A stretch of 64,000 nucleotides of DNA from Alicyclobacillus tolerans (GTDB lineage Bacteria; Bacillota; Bacilli; Alicyclobacillales; Alicyclobacillaceae). Made by a program: the position numbers and the translations under genes. The stretch's first letter is position 1, and every line of letters starts with the position of its first letter. This document shows positions 36,292-45,733 of the stretch, piece by piece. Under the pieces are notes generated by a model. It did no database searches, was not told where the DNA came from, and saw only the letters and a program-made list of their open reading frames with translations. Location of the stretch: the NCBI RefSeq assembly GCF_900142255.1, contig NZ_FRAF01000018.1, positions 1-64,000 of the forward strand. Direction: 5' to 3'.

Positions 36292-39291
36292 TCAATGACG
36301 AGCCGTTTCAGACCGCTGCTGCAATTTCACATTGCCAAGACCCACAATAGTCTCTAATTCAGCGATTAAATCGGGATCGACCTTTACTGTATAACGAGCT
36401 GGCAACAAGCGTGCTTTGCGGGTAGACGTTTCAACTAAAGCCACCGGGGTCGATCCCGGTTTCTCAAGCAGAGCTGAACGCACTGCAGCCAAAAGTGTGC
36501 GGGAATCGTCGCCAGCTCGATAACGAATGAAGAGAGTTGCTGGCCCCGAAGCTGTCGCGTGTGCAGAAAACGTGTGGTCGGAATTGAACAGCCGAGCCTG
36601 TTCACCTCCTGCTTCAGCTTCCAAATAGGCATGGTCGAGGATTTGGGAAAGTGCTTGCTCACTGAGTTTGGCTGAAGGCAGAAAAGCTTCCATAGCCCCG
36701 GCTGTAGCCAGGCTTTCAACGGCTTTGCGATTGCAGGCGCGAGAAGAAACACGACGCAAAAAATTAACCAGGGAAGTAAAAGGGGCTTCCTCGCGCGCAC
36801 GCAATATCTCCATGACTGCCGCACGACCAACGCCACGTATGGAGAGAAGGCCAGTACGAATGCTCCTGTCCGACTCGGCTGAAAAAGCCGCTCCGCTTGC
36901 AGAGACGCTGGGCGGTAACAGTTGAATGCCTAATTTTTTGGCATCCCTCGTATACTCAGTGATTTTATCTGGAGTACCGGCAGCCAGCGTCATTAAAGCT
37001 GCAAAAAAATCAGCTGGATAATGAGCGCGCAAATAGGCTGTACGGTAGGCGAGCAATGCATAAGCCGCTGCATGCGAACGGTTAAAGCCGTAATCCGCAA
37101 AGCGAACAATCAAATCGTAGACGGTATTGGCTGTCTCCGCACTGTAACCACGACGTTGACATCCCGTGACAAATCGTTCACGCTCAGCGTCGAGCACTTC
37201 TCGTTTCTTTTTGGATACTGCGCGCCTCAGAATATCTGCCTGACCGAGCGTGAAGCCAGCCATCCGGGAAGCAATTTGCATAATTTGCTCCTGATAGACA
37301 ATGACACCGTAAGTATCTTTAAGAATCGGTTCCAAGTCAGGATGCGGGTAGCGAATCGATTGACGGCCATGTTTGGCAGCAACAAATTCAGCAATATTCT
37401 CCATAGGACCAGGGCGATATAGAGAAATAACGGCAATTAAATCTTCCAAGCAGGTAGGCTTGACATCCCGCAACACTTTTCGGACACCATACGATTCAAG
37501 CTGAAAACAACCGCTCGTCTCGCCGCGCGTCAGCATACGATAAGTCGCTTCGTCTCCATCCGCGATTTGCTGCCATTCAGGCAACGGTTGTCCTATGCGC
37601 TGAGCCACACTTTGACGGGTCATATCCATCAGTGACAAAGTTTTGAGACCCAAAAAATCCATTTTCAAGAAACCAAGTGCCTCGACATCTTCCATAGGAT
37701 ACATGGTGACTGGCATTCCACTAGCGCCAGGCACAACAGGTATCCAGTCCTGCAGTGAAACAGGCGAAATGATAACCCCCGCTGCGTGTATGGAGACATG
37801 ACGCGGCAACCCTTCCAGTCGACGGGCATAGGCGAGAATTTTTTTCGCCTCCAGATTTTCTTCCTCCATTTGCCGCAGTTGAGTTACATTTTCAAGAGCT
37901 TCATTCAACGTTACACCTGGATGAGAAGGAATCAGCCGCGCCAATGTATCCACCAATTTTTTATCCGATCCCAATACACGCCCCACATCGCGAATCGCTA
38001 CTCGCGCGGCAAATGTGCCGAAGGTTCCAATTTGGGCTACCCGCGTATCGCCATAACGCTCCAGTACGTACTGAATGACTTCTCCACGCCGCTCAAATTC
38101 AAAATCGATATCAATATCCGGCCAACTCACCCGTTCGGGATTGAGAAAACGTTCAAACAGCAAACCATATTGCAACGGATCGACATCTGTAATCGATAGT
38201 GCGTAAGCGACCAAACTACCTGCAGCAGAACCTCGGCCAGGACCTGTGGAGATGCCTTGCCGATGCGCATAGCGAATAAAATCGGCCACCACCAGAAAAT
38301 AGTCGGCAAAGCCAAGTCGATCAATAACATCCAACTCGTAACGGAGACGTTCTTCCACTTCGGCTGTCCATAGGGGATAGCGTTTTTTTGCACCCACATA
38401 CGCCACACGTCGTAGCGTTTCTTGCGCAGATTCACCTGGGGGTAACGGATAGCGAGGCAAAAAAAGTTGCGGTTTGGGCCATTCGAAAGCGGCTGCATCC
38501 GCTATTACCCGTGTATTCGCAATTGCCTCGGTGAGATTCTGAAATTTCTCGGCCATTTCTTCCGATGATGCCAGATGAAAATGGTTTACGGGTAACAGTA
38601 ATCCATCTGCATCCACTTGCGCCAAAACTTTCTGGACTGCAGCATCTTCTCGACGTGCGTAATATACTTCATTACTGGCCACAAGTGGTAACCCCAACTG
38701 GCGAGCGGCAGCAATTAACCCCGGCAAAGCCCGTCGCTCTTCAGGAAGACCGTGATCGTGCAACTGAACATACAATTCCCCAGGCGGAAACATCTCACTG
38801 GCGCGTTGCAGCAACTGCTCGCCTTTATGACGATCCGCTTCAGAAAACGCCCGCGCTATACTACTGCCGCGTCCACCCACCAGAGCAATCAGGGAGTGAC
38901 TATGCTGAGCAATTTCTGACCACTGAACATACGGACGACGCGAACGGCTATGGGCCAGTGTAACCAGTTTCACGAGCGACGAATATCCTGCGAAACCTTT
39001 GGCTAACAATACCAGGCTATCCAGCGGTGAGTTGCCCTGACGTCCAGCAGATTCAGACGCCTCTTCCGAGAGAACGTCAAAATCCACGCCAATCAGTGGC
39101 GTAATTCCTGCCGACTTAGCCAAACGACAGAAAGATACTGCCCCATAGAGAGTGTTTTTATCTGTTAAAGCAAGGGCAGTCATATGTAGAGATTGGGCGG
39201 TCTCGATGGCGTCCTTTAGACTGAGACAACTTTGCTTCAACGAGTATGCAGAGTGAACATGTAAATGAACAAAATCCAACTGACCGTTCAC
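36292..39291 (-). CDS. dnaE: DNA polymerase III alpha subunit (DnaE type)
   Basis: 999 residues, shorter than Bacillus DnaE (about 1115). N-terminal PHP domain (VHLHVHSAYS...). The polymerase palm holds SWPDIDIDFEFERRG and FLKMDFLGLKTL, the three catalytic Asp. GPGRGSAAGSLVAYAL is the nucleotide-binding block; fingers contain RAVSKKKREV and FNRSHAAAYALLAY. The C-terminus after about 900 is short, with no clear full OB-fold/tau-binding part. In Bacillota DnaE extends primers before PolC takes over. Start GTG 39291 overlaps the upstream stop as GTGA; a TTG four codons later is also possible. Confidence 0.94.
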   Translation of the reverse strand: MNGQLDFVHLHVHSAYSLKQSCLSLKDAIETAQSLHMTALALTDKNTLYGAVSFCRLAKSAGITPLIGVDFDVLSEEASESAGRQGNSPLDSLVLLAKGFAGYSSLVKLVTLAHSRSRRPYVQWSEIAQHSHSLIALVGGRGSSIARAFSEADRHKGEQLLQRASEMFPPGELYVQLHDHGLPEERRALPGLIAAARQLGLPLVASNEVYYARREDAAVQKVLAQVDADGLLLPVNHFHLASSEEMAEKFQNLTEAIANTRVIADAAAFEWPKPQLFLPRYPLPPGESAQETLRRVAYVGAKKRYPLWTAEVEERLRYELDVIDRLGFADYFLVVADFIRYAHRQGISTGPGRGSAAGSLVAYALSITDVDPLQYGLLFERFLNPERVSWPDIDIDFEFERRGEVIQYVLERYGDTRVAQIGTFGTFAARVAIRDVGRVLGSDKKLVDTLARLIPSHPGVTLNEALENVTQLRQMEEENLEAKKILAYARRLEGLPRHVSIHAAGVIISPVSLQDWIPVVPGASGMPVTMYPMEDVEALGFLKMDFLGLKTLSLMDMTRQSVAQRIGQPLPEWQQIADGDEATYRMLTRGETSGCFQLESYGVRKVLRDVKPTCLEDLIAVISLYRPGPMENIAEFVAAKHGRQSIRYPHPDLEPILKDTYGVIVYQEQIMQIASRMAGFTLGQADILRRAVSKKKREVLDAERERFVTGCQRRGYSAETANTVYDLIVRFADYGFNRSHAAAYALLAYRTAYLRAHYPADFFAALMTLAAGTPDKITEYTRDAKKLGIQLLPPSVSASGAAFSAESDRSIRTGLLSIRGVGRAAVMEILRAREEAPFTSLVNFLRRVSSRACNRKAVESLATAGAMEAFLPSAKLSEQALSQILDHAYLEAEAGGEQARLFNSDHTFSAHATASGPATLFIRYRAGDDSRTLLAAVRSALLEKPGSTPVALVETSTRKARLLPARYTVKVDPDLIAELETIVGLGNVKLQQRSETARH

Positions 39292-40592
39292 CTCTCCATC
39301 ATCTGCGTGGTTACCAGTGCCTTGGCATACTGTCCATCTTCTCCAGATACATCCACCTCCACTTTGGCAAACCGACGCCCAAAGTCGAGCACCTGCGCAG
39401 TGAGACTGATTTCAGCTTCAATCGATACAGGTTTGAGAAAATAAAACGATAGATTTTCAATTGCCATATCAACGTTGCGCTGCCGCCGCAAACATTCACG
39501 CACCGCATACTCAATCAAGGTGGTCAGCATTCCTGTGGAAAGCGTTCCGAGCGCACTGGTCAATTGAGCGGTAACTACACCCCGTACTCGGACACCTTGC
39601 TCACAAGTTTCTGAAGAAAATCCACGAACTGCTAGATCTTCTAGCGTTTCTCCAACTTGCGGCTGTCGATTCATAAACTGAAGTGATTTAATGACATCCT
39701 GACGACTTAAAACACCCATCAGTTTGCGATGAGAGACTACAGGCAGCATCTCAATGCCTTCCCAGACCATCCGATGCGCCGCTGAGGCAACCGTGGTTTG
39801 CGGTGAAACTGTGGTAGGTTTACTTGACATGAACAGTTCAACGGGATCTTCTGGACGAGCCTCCGCCACATCCCGTGCGGTGACCACGCCAACCAGACGT
39901 TGATTGCTATCGACAACTGGCAGGCGCGCATGACCCGTCTCTTCGACGACTCGAAAGTAATCTCGAACTGTCGCATCACGAGACAATACGGCCAATCCCT
40001 CTGTCTGTGCTACATCCCCTACAAAGAGAATGTCCTTTTTAATGAGTCGATCGTAAATCGCTCGATTAATCATGGCGGCTGTTGTAAACGTGTCATAAGA
40101 ACAAGAAATAATAGGCAATTCTCGTTCATTAGCCAATTTACGCACTTCCGGTGAGGCATCGAAACCACCCGTTATAAGAACAGCTGCACCTGCTTCAAGA
40201 GACAGTTTTTGCACATTTTCACGGTTTCCCACAATCATCAGACTGCCTGGATCGAGATATCTTGTGATATTTTCTAAACGCATGGCGCCAATGACAAATT
40301 TATGCAGCGTCTTGTTCAGACCTTCTTGACCGCCGAGCACAGTTCCCTCAACAATACGCGCTACTTCCTCAAAAGTTAGGCGTTCAATTTCACGAACCTG
40401 TTTGCGTTCAATACGCACCGTACCTATTCGATCAATCGCACTGACCAATCCATGTGCTTCAGCTTCCTTGATGGCTCGATAGGCTGTACCTTCGCTTACC
40501 TGCATATCACGCGCCACACCACGCACTGAAATACGCGCGCCAATGGGGAGCTGTTCAATATATTCGAGAATTTGCTCGTGTTTGGTTGACAA
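39288..40592 (-). CDS. DRTGG/CBS-domain regulator with hotdog-fold end (YtoI-type)
   Basis: 434 residues with four parts. Residues 1-65: winged helix-turn-helix (ISVRGVARDMQVSEGTAYRA). Residues 70-185: DRTGG domain. Residues 190-310: two CBS repeats (FRVVEETGHARLPVVDSNQRLVGVVTARD and a second one ending LMGVLSRQDVIKSL), likely adenine-nucleotide sensing. Residues 320-434: a thioesterase-like hotdog domain (LIEYAVRECL, FGRRFAKVEVDV). Bacillus YtoI has the same architecture; its target is not known to me. TTG start at 40592 with GGGAGGAG upstream. Overlaps dnaE by 4 bases. Confidence 0.88.
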   Translation of the reverse strand: MSTKHEQILEYIEQLPIGARISVRGVARDMQVSEGTAYRAIKEAEAHGLVSAIDRIGTVRIERKQVREIERLTFEEVARIVEGTVLGGQEGLNKTLHKFVIGAMRLENITRYLDPGSLMIVGNRENVQKLSLEAGAAVLITGGFDASPEVRKLANERELPIISCSYDTFTTAAMINRAIYDRLIKKDILFVGDVAQTEGLAVLSRDATVRDYFRVVEETGHARLPVVDSNQRLVGVVTARDVAEARPEDPVELFMSSKPTTVSPQTTVASAAHRMVWEGIEMLPVVSHRKLMGVLSRQDVIKSLQFMNRQPQVGETLEDLAVRGFSSETCEQGVRVRGVVTAQLTSALGTLSTGMLTTLIEYAVRECLRRQRNVDMAIENLSFYFLKPVSIEAEISLTAQVLDFGRRFAKVEVDVSGEDGQYAKALVTTQMMER

Positions 40593-40624
40593 AACGACTC
40601 CTCCCGAAATCTTGCCGCCCTATT

Positions 40625-40654
40625 TTGTCTGTAAAGTGGATTCCTTGCTATAGT
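40625..40654 (+). promoter_or_regulatory. Candidate promoter of the YitT-family gene
   Basis: TTGTCT (40625-40630), 18-base spacer, TATAGT (40649-40654) with an extended TG one base before it. Confidence 0.5.
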
Positions 40655-40733
40655 ACATCTAAAAGAAAAAAACGGAATCTTTCTTTAGCAAGGTTTTAAC
40701 ATTCTATGTTTCACGAAAGGGTGGAACACGTTC

Positions 40734-41627
40734 ATGTCCACATCATTTTCTCCTTCTCAACTATCTATTAAATCATGGCGATCCAAGCCAGTCATTGATT
40801 TTATGTGGCGAGTCTTTGTAGTGTTGCTCGGAGACTTGGCAGGTTCCATTTCCGTTAACAATTTTTTGGTGCCCGCACACATACTTTCCGGTGGTGTCAC
40901 AGGTATTGCCCAGATCCTTCACCACTATTTTGTGATTCTCCCGATTGGCACGCTCTATTTCCTTTTTAATATACCTCTCTTTTTGCTCGGATACCGCTAT
41001 CTTGGAAAACGTTTCATTTTACTGACAGCGATTGGTGTGGTGGGTTTCTCTGCGGCTACCGACTTGGTGCATCTGAACTTTCAAACGCCACATCACGATC
41101 CACTTCTGATGTCTCTCTATGGTGGTGTGCTTGGCGGAATCTCCTCAGGGTTAGCTATTCGCGTAGGCGGCTCGATGGGAGGAACAGACATTCTTTTTGT
41201 CGTGCTCTACCGATTAACGGGACGCAACGTCTCTTCAACGGGACTTATTATGAACGTCATTGTTCTTCTTTTATCTGCGATGGTTTTTGGTACAGAGGCC
41301 GGCATGTATACCCTGGTTTCCATGTTTGCCGCCTCTCGCGTCGTGGCCACTCTAATGCACTATCAACAAAGAAAAACGGCTCTCATCGTCACCTCTCAGG
41401 CAGAAAAAATGGCCAACGCCATCAGCGCTCGCCTAACACGGGGAAGCACGCTCATGAGTGCTTCCGGCACTTATAGTAAACAAAATCTTGGGGTGCTCAT
41501 GTGTGTGCTTACTTGGCTGGAAGTAGCCGACCTTAAATTGCTAGCTCAGGATATCGATCCTCATGCGTTTGTTACCATTTTAGACACAACGGAAGTATTG
41601 GGACATTTTCGCCATCTCTTAGATTAA
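40734..41627 (+). CDS. YitT-family membrane protein (DUF161/DUF2179)
   Basis: 297 residues. Five membrane helices in residues 25-200 with the family marks NNFLVPAHILSGGVTGIAQIL, NIPLFLLGYRYLGKRF and IRVGGSMGGTDI. A cytoplasmic DUF2179 domain (about 210-295) follows, with KTALIVTSQAEKMANAISARLTRGSTLMSASGTYS. The function of the family is not established, and several paralogues occur in most Bacilli. GGGTGG precedes ATG 40734. It is divergent from the CBS regulator and converges on the propeller lipoprotein. Confidence 0.9.
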   Translation: MSTSFSPSQLSIKSWRSKPVIDFMWRVFVVLLGDLAGSISVNNFLVPAHILSGGVTGIAQILHHYFVILPIGTLYFLFNIPLFLLGYRYLGKRFILLTAIGVVGFSAATDLVHLNFQTPHHDPLLMSLYGGVLGGISSGLAIRVGGSMGGTDILFVVLYRLTGRNVSSTGLIMNVIVLLLSAMVFGTEAGMYTLVSMFAASRVVATLMHYQQRKTALIVTSQAEKMANAISARLTRGSTLMSASGTYSKQNLGVLMCVLTWLEVADLKLLAQDIDPHAFVTILDTTEVLGHFRHLLD

Positions 41628-41631
41628 TTGG

Positions 41632-43278
41632 TTAAGTAGCTCCAGTTGCATGCCGAGCCTTGATTTGAAATGTCAAAACTTTTGTCTTGCCCAGATATGG
41701 GAATAAACCTTGGAGAGAAGCGCTTTGACCTAAAACGTAAGTAACTCTTATTTGCCCGTCTAATTTATAAACAATGGGTGCGCTTGCTACAGGTATGTGG
41801 GCGTCATACTGCCAAAGCGTCTGGCCATTCTTCATATTGACGGCATAGAGCATTCCATTGGCTTCGCCAAAAAAAGCGACACCCCCCATAGTGGTGGTTA
41901 CGCCACCAATTGCTGGAGTTGATAGTTTTCTCTGCCACTCTATACGCCCGTCGTTGACTCGAATGGAAGTCAATGTGCCAGTCCAATCTCCTGCTGGCGC
42001 AGGTGAAGCACTGGTACCATCATCCACACGATAGCTGGTATGATGGGTCGGCCCGGCTTTGACATACTCCGGTCCATTGATACCGCTGATCAGTACTGTT
42101 TGTTGTATAGGGTCATAGGCACTCGGACCGTAGTTAGCGCCGCCGTCTGATCCCGGCCACTCCAAAGTTGGCTGAGCGCCAGGCGGTCGGTGCTGTTCTT
42201 TCACAAACGCTACTGGCGAAAAAACAGGTTGACCATTCGCTGCATACCATTCATACCATTGCCCGTCTTTCCCTGCTTCACCTACAGCTAATTTTCCCTG
42301 AACCGGAAAAAGCATAGGCGGAGAAGCCACATCATAATCCCATAAATCATGCTTGACTTCTTGTCGATACCAGTTGACTTTTCCCGTAGTTGCATTCACC
42401 GAAACAACAGCGTCTGTCATAGGGTCAGGTCCTAGACGCGAAACACCGTAAAAATCTGGTGAAGGATTCCCGGTACCAAAAAAGAGTTGACCCCCTTGAG
42501 GATTATAAGCAGGGATATTCCATACAGCTCCACCGCCGTGCTGACCACTTGCAGGCAACCAGCCTTCACCACGCTTGGGCACGGTATATCGCCGCCATAA
42601 CAATTGCCCATTTGACGCTAGATAGCAGGCTTCAAACCCACGGACTCCCTCATCGCCGCCCGCACTGCCCACAAATACTTTGCCATCCACATAAAGAGGC
42701 GACATAGATTCAAAATATCCTTTTGACTCGTTAGCCACTGACACTTGATAGAGTAATTGTCCGGTCTGCTGAGAAAGAGCCACAAGTCGATCGTCCGCTG
42801 TCAGCAAAAAGACTTTTCCCTGCCCGACTGCAACACCTCGATTAATGGTGGGAATGCCTTGCAACAGATGCAATTGCGGCGAAAACTCCCACATGACATT
42901 TCCTGTGGAGGCATCTAAGGCTAAAACGCGATCGCGCATAGTGGTTACATAAAGAACGCCCCCCACTTCTATGGGGAAGCTTTCATTTTCCCCACCGTTG
43001 CCAAGATTTTGACTGTAAAGAAGTTGCATGTTGAAGGATTGAGAAATACGCAAGGGAGAAAGATGATTTTGCCAGAGATTATTACCAAAATTAGGCCAAT
43101 CTGTAGAAATCTGCAGAACATTCGCTTTGTGGGTTTGGGGAGTATTCTTAGATAGACCCTGATGAGCGTGTTGAGGATGCATGCCTGAAGAAGAAACAGC
43201 AGAACTGCATCCCACCACAGCTGTGATGGTGAGACTCAATCCTGCTGCCCATATAGAGTATCTGCTTTTTATATTCAC
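41632..43278 (-). CDS. PQQ-type beta-propeller lipoprotein (quinoprotein dehydrogenase-like)
   Basis: 548 residues. A signal peptide ends in lipobox VVGC (Cys about residue 24) and a His-rich linker follows. The rest shows repeated tryptophan-docking blades (LALDASTGNVMWEF, LVALSQQTGQLLYQV, GTGNPSPDFYG, VSVNATTGKVNWYRQEVKHDLWDYDVASPP, MLYAVNMKNGQTLWQYD). GTGNPSP and HDLWDYD are marks of PQQ-dependent alcohol/glucose dehydrogenases rather than of plain BamB-like propellers. The adjacent-Cys ring typical of many alcohol dehydrogenases is absent. It would act on the outer face of the membrane, perhaps feeding electrons to quinone; the substrate is unknown and no PQQ synthesis gene is near. Confidence 0.78.
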   Translation of the reverse strand: MNIKSRYSIWAAGLSLTITAVVGCSSAVSSSGMHPQHAHQGLSKNTPQTHKANVLQISTDWPNFGNNLWQNHLSPLRISQSFNMQLLYSQNLGNGGENESFPIEVGGVLYVTTMRDRVLALDASTGNVMWEFSPQLHLLQGIPTINRGVAVGQGKVFLLTADDRLVALSQQTGQLLYQVSVANESKGYFESMSPLYVDGKVFVGSAGGDEGVRGFEACYLASNGQLLWRRYTVPKRGEGWLPASGQHGGGAVWNIPAYNPQGGQLFFGTGNPSPDFYGVSRLGPDPMTDAVVSVNATTGKVNWYRQEVKHDLWDYDVASPPMLFPVQGKLAVGEAGKDGQWYEWYAANGQPVFSPVAFVKEQHRPPGAQPTLEWPGSDGGANYGPSAYDPIQQTVLISGINGPEYVKAGPTHHTSYRVDDGTSASPAPAGDWTGTLTSIRVNDGRIEWQRKLSTPAIGGVTTTMGGVAFFGEANGMLYAVNMKNGQTLWQYDAHIPVASAPIVYKLDGQIRVTYVLGQSASLQGLFPYLGKTKVLTFQIKARHATGAT

Positions 43279-43423
43279 GCTTCCGCCTCATTTCTCTCTT
43301 TATCGTCTTTGCTTGACAGGAGTCAGGATTCAACCTGTTCACTGTTGAAAGACGACACAGTGGCGAAAAATGTGACAAAAGCGTCTGGATATGTTCCATC
43401 CACGGCAAAAGTACACGCGCCGC

Positions 43424-44347
43424 TTAAGCCTGGAAGAGATCGGACGACAGATATCGCTCGCCAGTATCAGGAGCAATAAAGAGTACACGCGCATCTTTGG
43501 GCATCTCTTGGGCAATCTGGACAGCAAAAAAAGCTGAAGCAGCTCCAGAAGCCCCAAGCAAAATTCCTTCTTCAGCAGCTAAACGACGAGCCATCTGCTG
43601 TGCATCTGCATCCTCTATATGGAGTATTTCGTCATAAACGGAGCGGTTGAGCACGGAAGGTATGAAACCTGGTCCTGTGCCAGGAATTTTGTGTGGACCT
43701 GGTTGTCCTCCTGCGAGTACCGGACTTCCCGCTGGTTCAACTACGTAAATTTTCAGCCCTGGAATCTTCTTTTTGAGTTCTTCTCCGGTACCTGTAACTG
43801 TACCACCTGTACCTGCTGTCAATACCATGGCATCAAGACGTCCAGAAAAATCGTTGTATATCTCTACTGCCGTTGTATGTCGATGAGCATCAGGATTTGC
43901 TGGATTGTCAAACTGCATAGGGATAAATACGTGCGGTAAGGAAGCAGCAATCTTTTTCGCTTCATCAATAGCCCCTTGCATCCTCAAAGCTGCAGGAGTC
44001 AGATGCACCTCAGCACCGTACGCTTTTAGCAACTTGACCCGCTCGTCAGTAGCGTTATCTGGCATGGTGATGATACAACGATATCCTTTGGCTGCACAGA
44101 CCATGGCAATGCCAATACCTGTGTTTCCGGAAGTAGGTTCAATAATGGTGGTTTTTCCGGGAATCAATTTTCCCTCTTGCTCTGCTTGTGCAATCATGTT
44201 CAATGCCGGCCTATCCTTCACACTGCCCGCTGGATTATAACCTTCTAGTTTCACATACACAGCAGCGCCATCAGGATGAGGAATGCGATTTAATTTAACA
44301 ACCGGAGTGTTTCCAATTAAATCTAACACCGAGTTATACAATGGCAT
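43424..44347 (-). CDS. cysK: Cysteine synthase (O-acetylserine sulfhydrylase)
   Basis: 307 residues. PLP lysine in AGSVKDRPAL (about residue 43), Asn/sulfide loop EPTSGNTGIGIAMVCAAKGY, the phosphate-binding GTGGTVTGTGEEL and EPAGSPVL near 210. Makes cysteine from O-acetylserine and sulfide. ATG 44347 is preferred over ATG 44353 because GGAG then has 6 bases of spacing. Monocistronic; a minus-strand TATAAT at 44433-44438 may be its -10. No S-box or T-box is visible in the 242-base upstream gap. Confidence 0.94.
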   Translation of the reverse strand: MPLYNSVLDLIGNTPVVKLNRIPHPDGAAVYVKLEGYNPAGSVKDRPALNMIAQAEQEGKLIPGKTTIIEPTSGNTGIGIAMVCAAKGYRCIITMPDNATDERVKLLKAYGAEVHLTPAALRMQGAIDEAKKIAASLPHVFIPMQFDNPANPDAHRHTTAVEIYNDFSGRLDAMVLTAGTGGTVTGTGEELKKKIPGLKIYVVEPAGSPVLAGGQPGPHKIPGTGPGFIPSVLNRSVYDEILHIEDADAQQMARRLAAEEGILLGASGAASAFFAVQIAQEMPKDARVLFIAPDTGERYLSSDLFQA

Positions 44348-44589
44348 CTCCATTCTCCTTTTTTGATTTGTCTTATAAAGTTCACAAACAGGTCATGATG
44401 TTAGGCGAGTATTTCTCCGACAATCCCAATCCATTATACCGGAATAACAGCCTTACTCAGCAATACCCGAGAAATTTGCCAAGAAAACAAATTTTGGCTT
44501 GATTTCACCCGTGAGTGAGCGTATCTTACAGCAAAGATAGTGTAAAGTATGCCCTTGCTGCAGATTCTACAGGAAAGGAGGGCGACGAT

Positions 44590-44994
44590 ATGGCGAAGAC
44601 TGTTAATCTCACTGAACCTCGCCGTGTCATTTTAGAGGTTATCCGCAACGCAACAGATCACCCAACCGCTGCGGACATTATGGAGAAACTGGCCCAAGAG
44701 GGTAATCGCTTTGCTTACGCAACCGTCTACAACTCCTTAAAGTATTTGACCGATCACGGCCTTATACAGGAGTTGAATATTGGTAACGGCGTGACTCGGT
44801 ATGACGGACGATTGGAGAACCATCATCACTTTATCTGTGAACAATGCGGATCTATCAGCGAGATCGCCACTCCATTACCTTCCGATTGGCTGTCTCAATT
44901 AGAATCACAGACGGGGTTTCAAATAGATAAAATGAACATCCATTTTACTGGCCTATGTAGCAGCTGTCGTCAGATGTATAAACGACCAAACTGA
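44590..44994 (+). CDS. perR: Fur-family regulator, PerR-like
   Basis: 134 residues. Winged helix (TAADIMEKLAQEGNRFAYATVYNSLKYLTDHGLI), then the metal region RYDGRLENHHHFICEQCG and the second zinc pair CSSC near the end (CxxC...CxxC structural zinc site). An Asp in RYDG sits where PerR has its Fe-binding Asp85. PerR senses peroxide by oxidation of Fe-bound histidines, and the peroxiredoxin gene immediately downstream supports that assignment over Fur or Zur. ATG 44590 with AAAGGAGGG upstream; the frame extends 25 residues further without an RBS. Confidence 0.82.
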   Translation: MAKTVNLTEPRRVILEVIRNATDHPTAADIMEKLAQEGNRFAYATVYNSLKYLTDHGLIQELNIGNGVTRYDGRLENHHHFICEQCGSISEIATPLPSDWLSQLESQTGFQIDKMNIHFTGLCSSCRQMYKRPN

Positions 44995-45021
44995 CGGGTA
45001 GCTTAGACATTGAATATGTGT

Positions 45022-45057
45022 TATAATGTCCCAGTGCTTAGAATTAGTTTAATTCTA
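45022..45057 (+). promoter_or_regulatory. Peroxiredoxin promoter with PerR/Fur-type operator
   Basis: An extended -10 (TGTTATAAT; TATAAT at 45022-45027) is followed by the inverted repeat TAGAATTA-GTT-TAATTCTA (45039-45057), similar in composition to Per boxes. Its position at and after the start point fits repression. Confidence 0.65.
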
Positions 45058-45077
45058 TATCCTAGGAGTGATTACTC

Positions 45078-45617
45078 ATGCCATTGGTCGGACAACCGGC
45101 TCCAGATTTTGAGATGCTCAGCACAAAAAATTTAAAAACCCTTGATGAGACTGTAAAATTATCCGACTATCGCGGCAAATGGCTGATTCTATTTTTCTAC
45201 CCAGCAGACTTTACGTTTGTTTGCCCAACCGAAATTATAGCCATGAACGAGCGCCTACAGGAATTCAAAGATTTGGATGCTGAAGTTTTGGGTGTAAGTT
45301 GTGATAGCGTGCACAGCCACAAAGCTTGGATCAATACACCCAAAGATGAAAATGGTCTAGGTGGTTTGGACTATCCTCTGGCTGCCGACTTTACTAAAGA
45401 GGTTGCACGCAACTATGATGTCCTGGTAGAAGAGAGCGGTGAGGCTCTGCGCGGGTTGTTCATTGTTGATCCTGAAGGAATCCTGCGTTACCAAGTCGTT
45501 CATGATATGAACATTGGTCGCAATGTGGACGAAACGTTGCGCGTTCTTGAAGCTTTGCAAGCTGGCGGACTCTGCCCAGCCAACTGGAAGCCTGGCGAAG
45601 CGCTGCTCACTGTATAA
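45078..45617 (+). CDS. Typical 2-Cys peroxiredoxin (AhpC/Prx1 type)
   Basis: 179 residues. Peroxidatic Cys in PADFTFVCPTE (about residue 50) and resolving Cys in GGLCPANWKPGE near the end. It reduces H2O2 and organic peroxides; thioredoxin encoded 600 bases downstream is a likely electron donor, since no ahpF is next to it. AGGAG precedes ATG 45078. It has its own promoter/operator and ends at a strong terminator. Confidence 0.93.
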   Translation: MPLVGQPAPDFEMLSTKNLKTLDETVKLSDYRGKWLILFFYPADFTFVCPTEIIAMNERLQEFKDLDAEVLGVSCDSVHSHKAWINTPKDENGLGGLDYPLAADFTKEVARNYDVLVEESGEALRGLFIVDPEGILRYQVVHDMNIGRNVDETLRVLEALQAGGLCPANWKPGEALLTV

Positions 45618-45629
45618 GCAAAGTTTGCA

Positions 45630-45663
45630 AGAAAAGGCTGACTTTTGTCAGCCTTTTCTGCTC
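45630..45663 (+). terminator. Terminator of the peroxiredoxin gene
   Basis: 13-bp perfect stem AGAAAAGGCTGAC / GTCAGCCTTTTCT with TTTT loop; the T-rich 3' arm serves as tail. Confidence 0.85.
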
Positions 45664-45733
45664 TAAAAAAGTCACAAGCTTCACCACTCATGAGACTGTT
45701 CAAAATCATCAAGCGAGAAAGGCGGTGCAAACA

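Noticed and set aside
44348-44589. S-box or T-box upstream of cysK
   Set aside because: No conserved T-box sequence, terminator pair or SAM-I core is visible in the gap.
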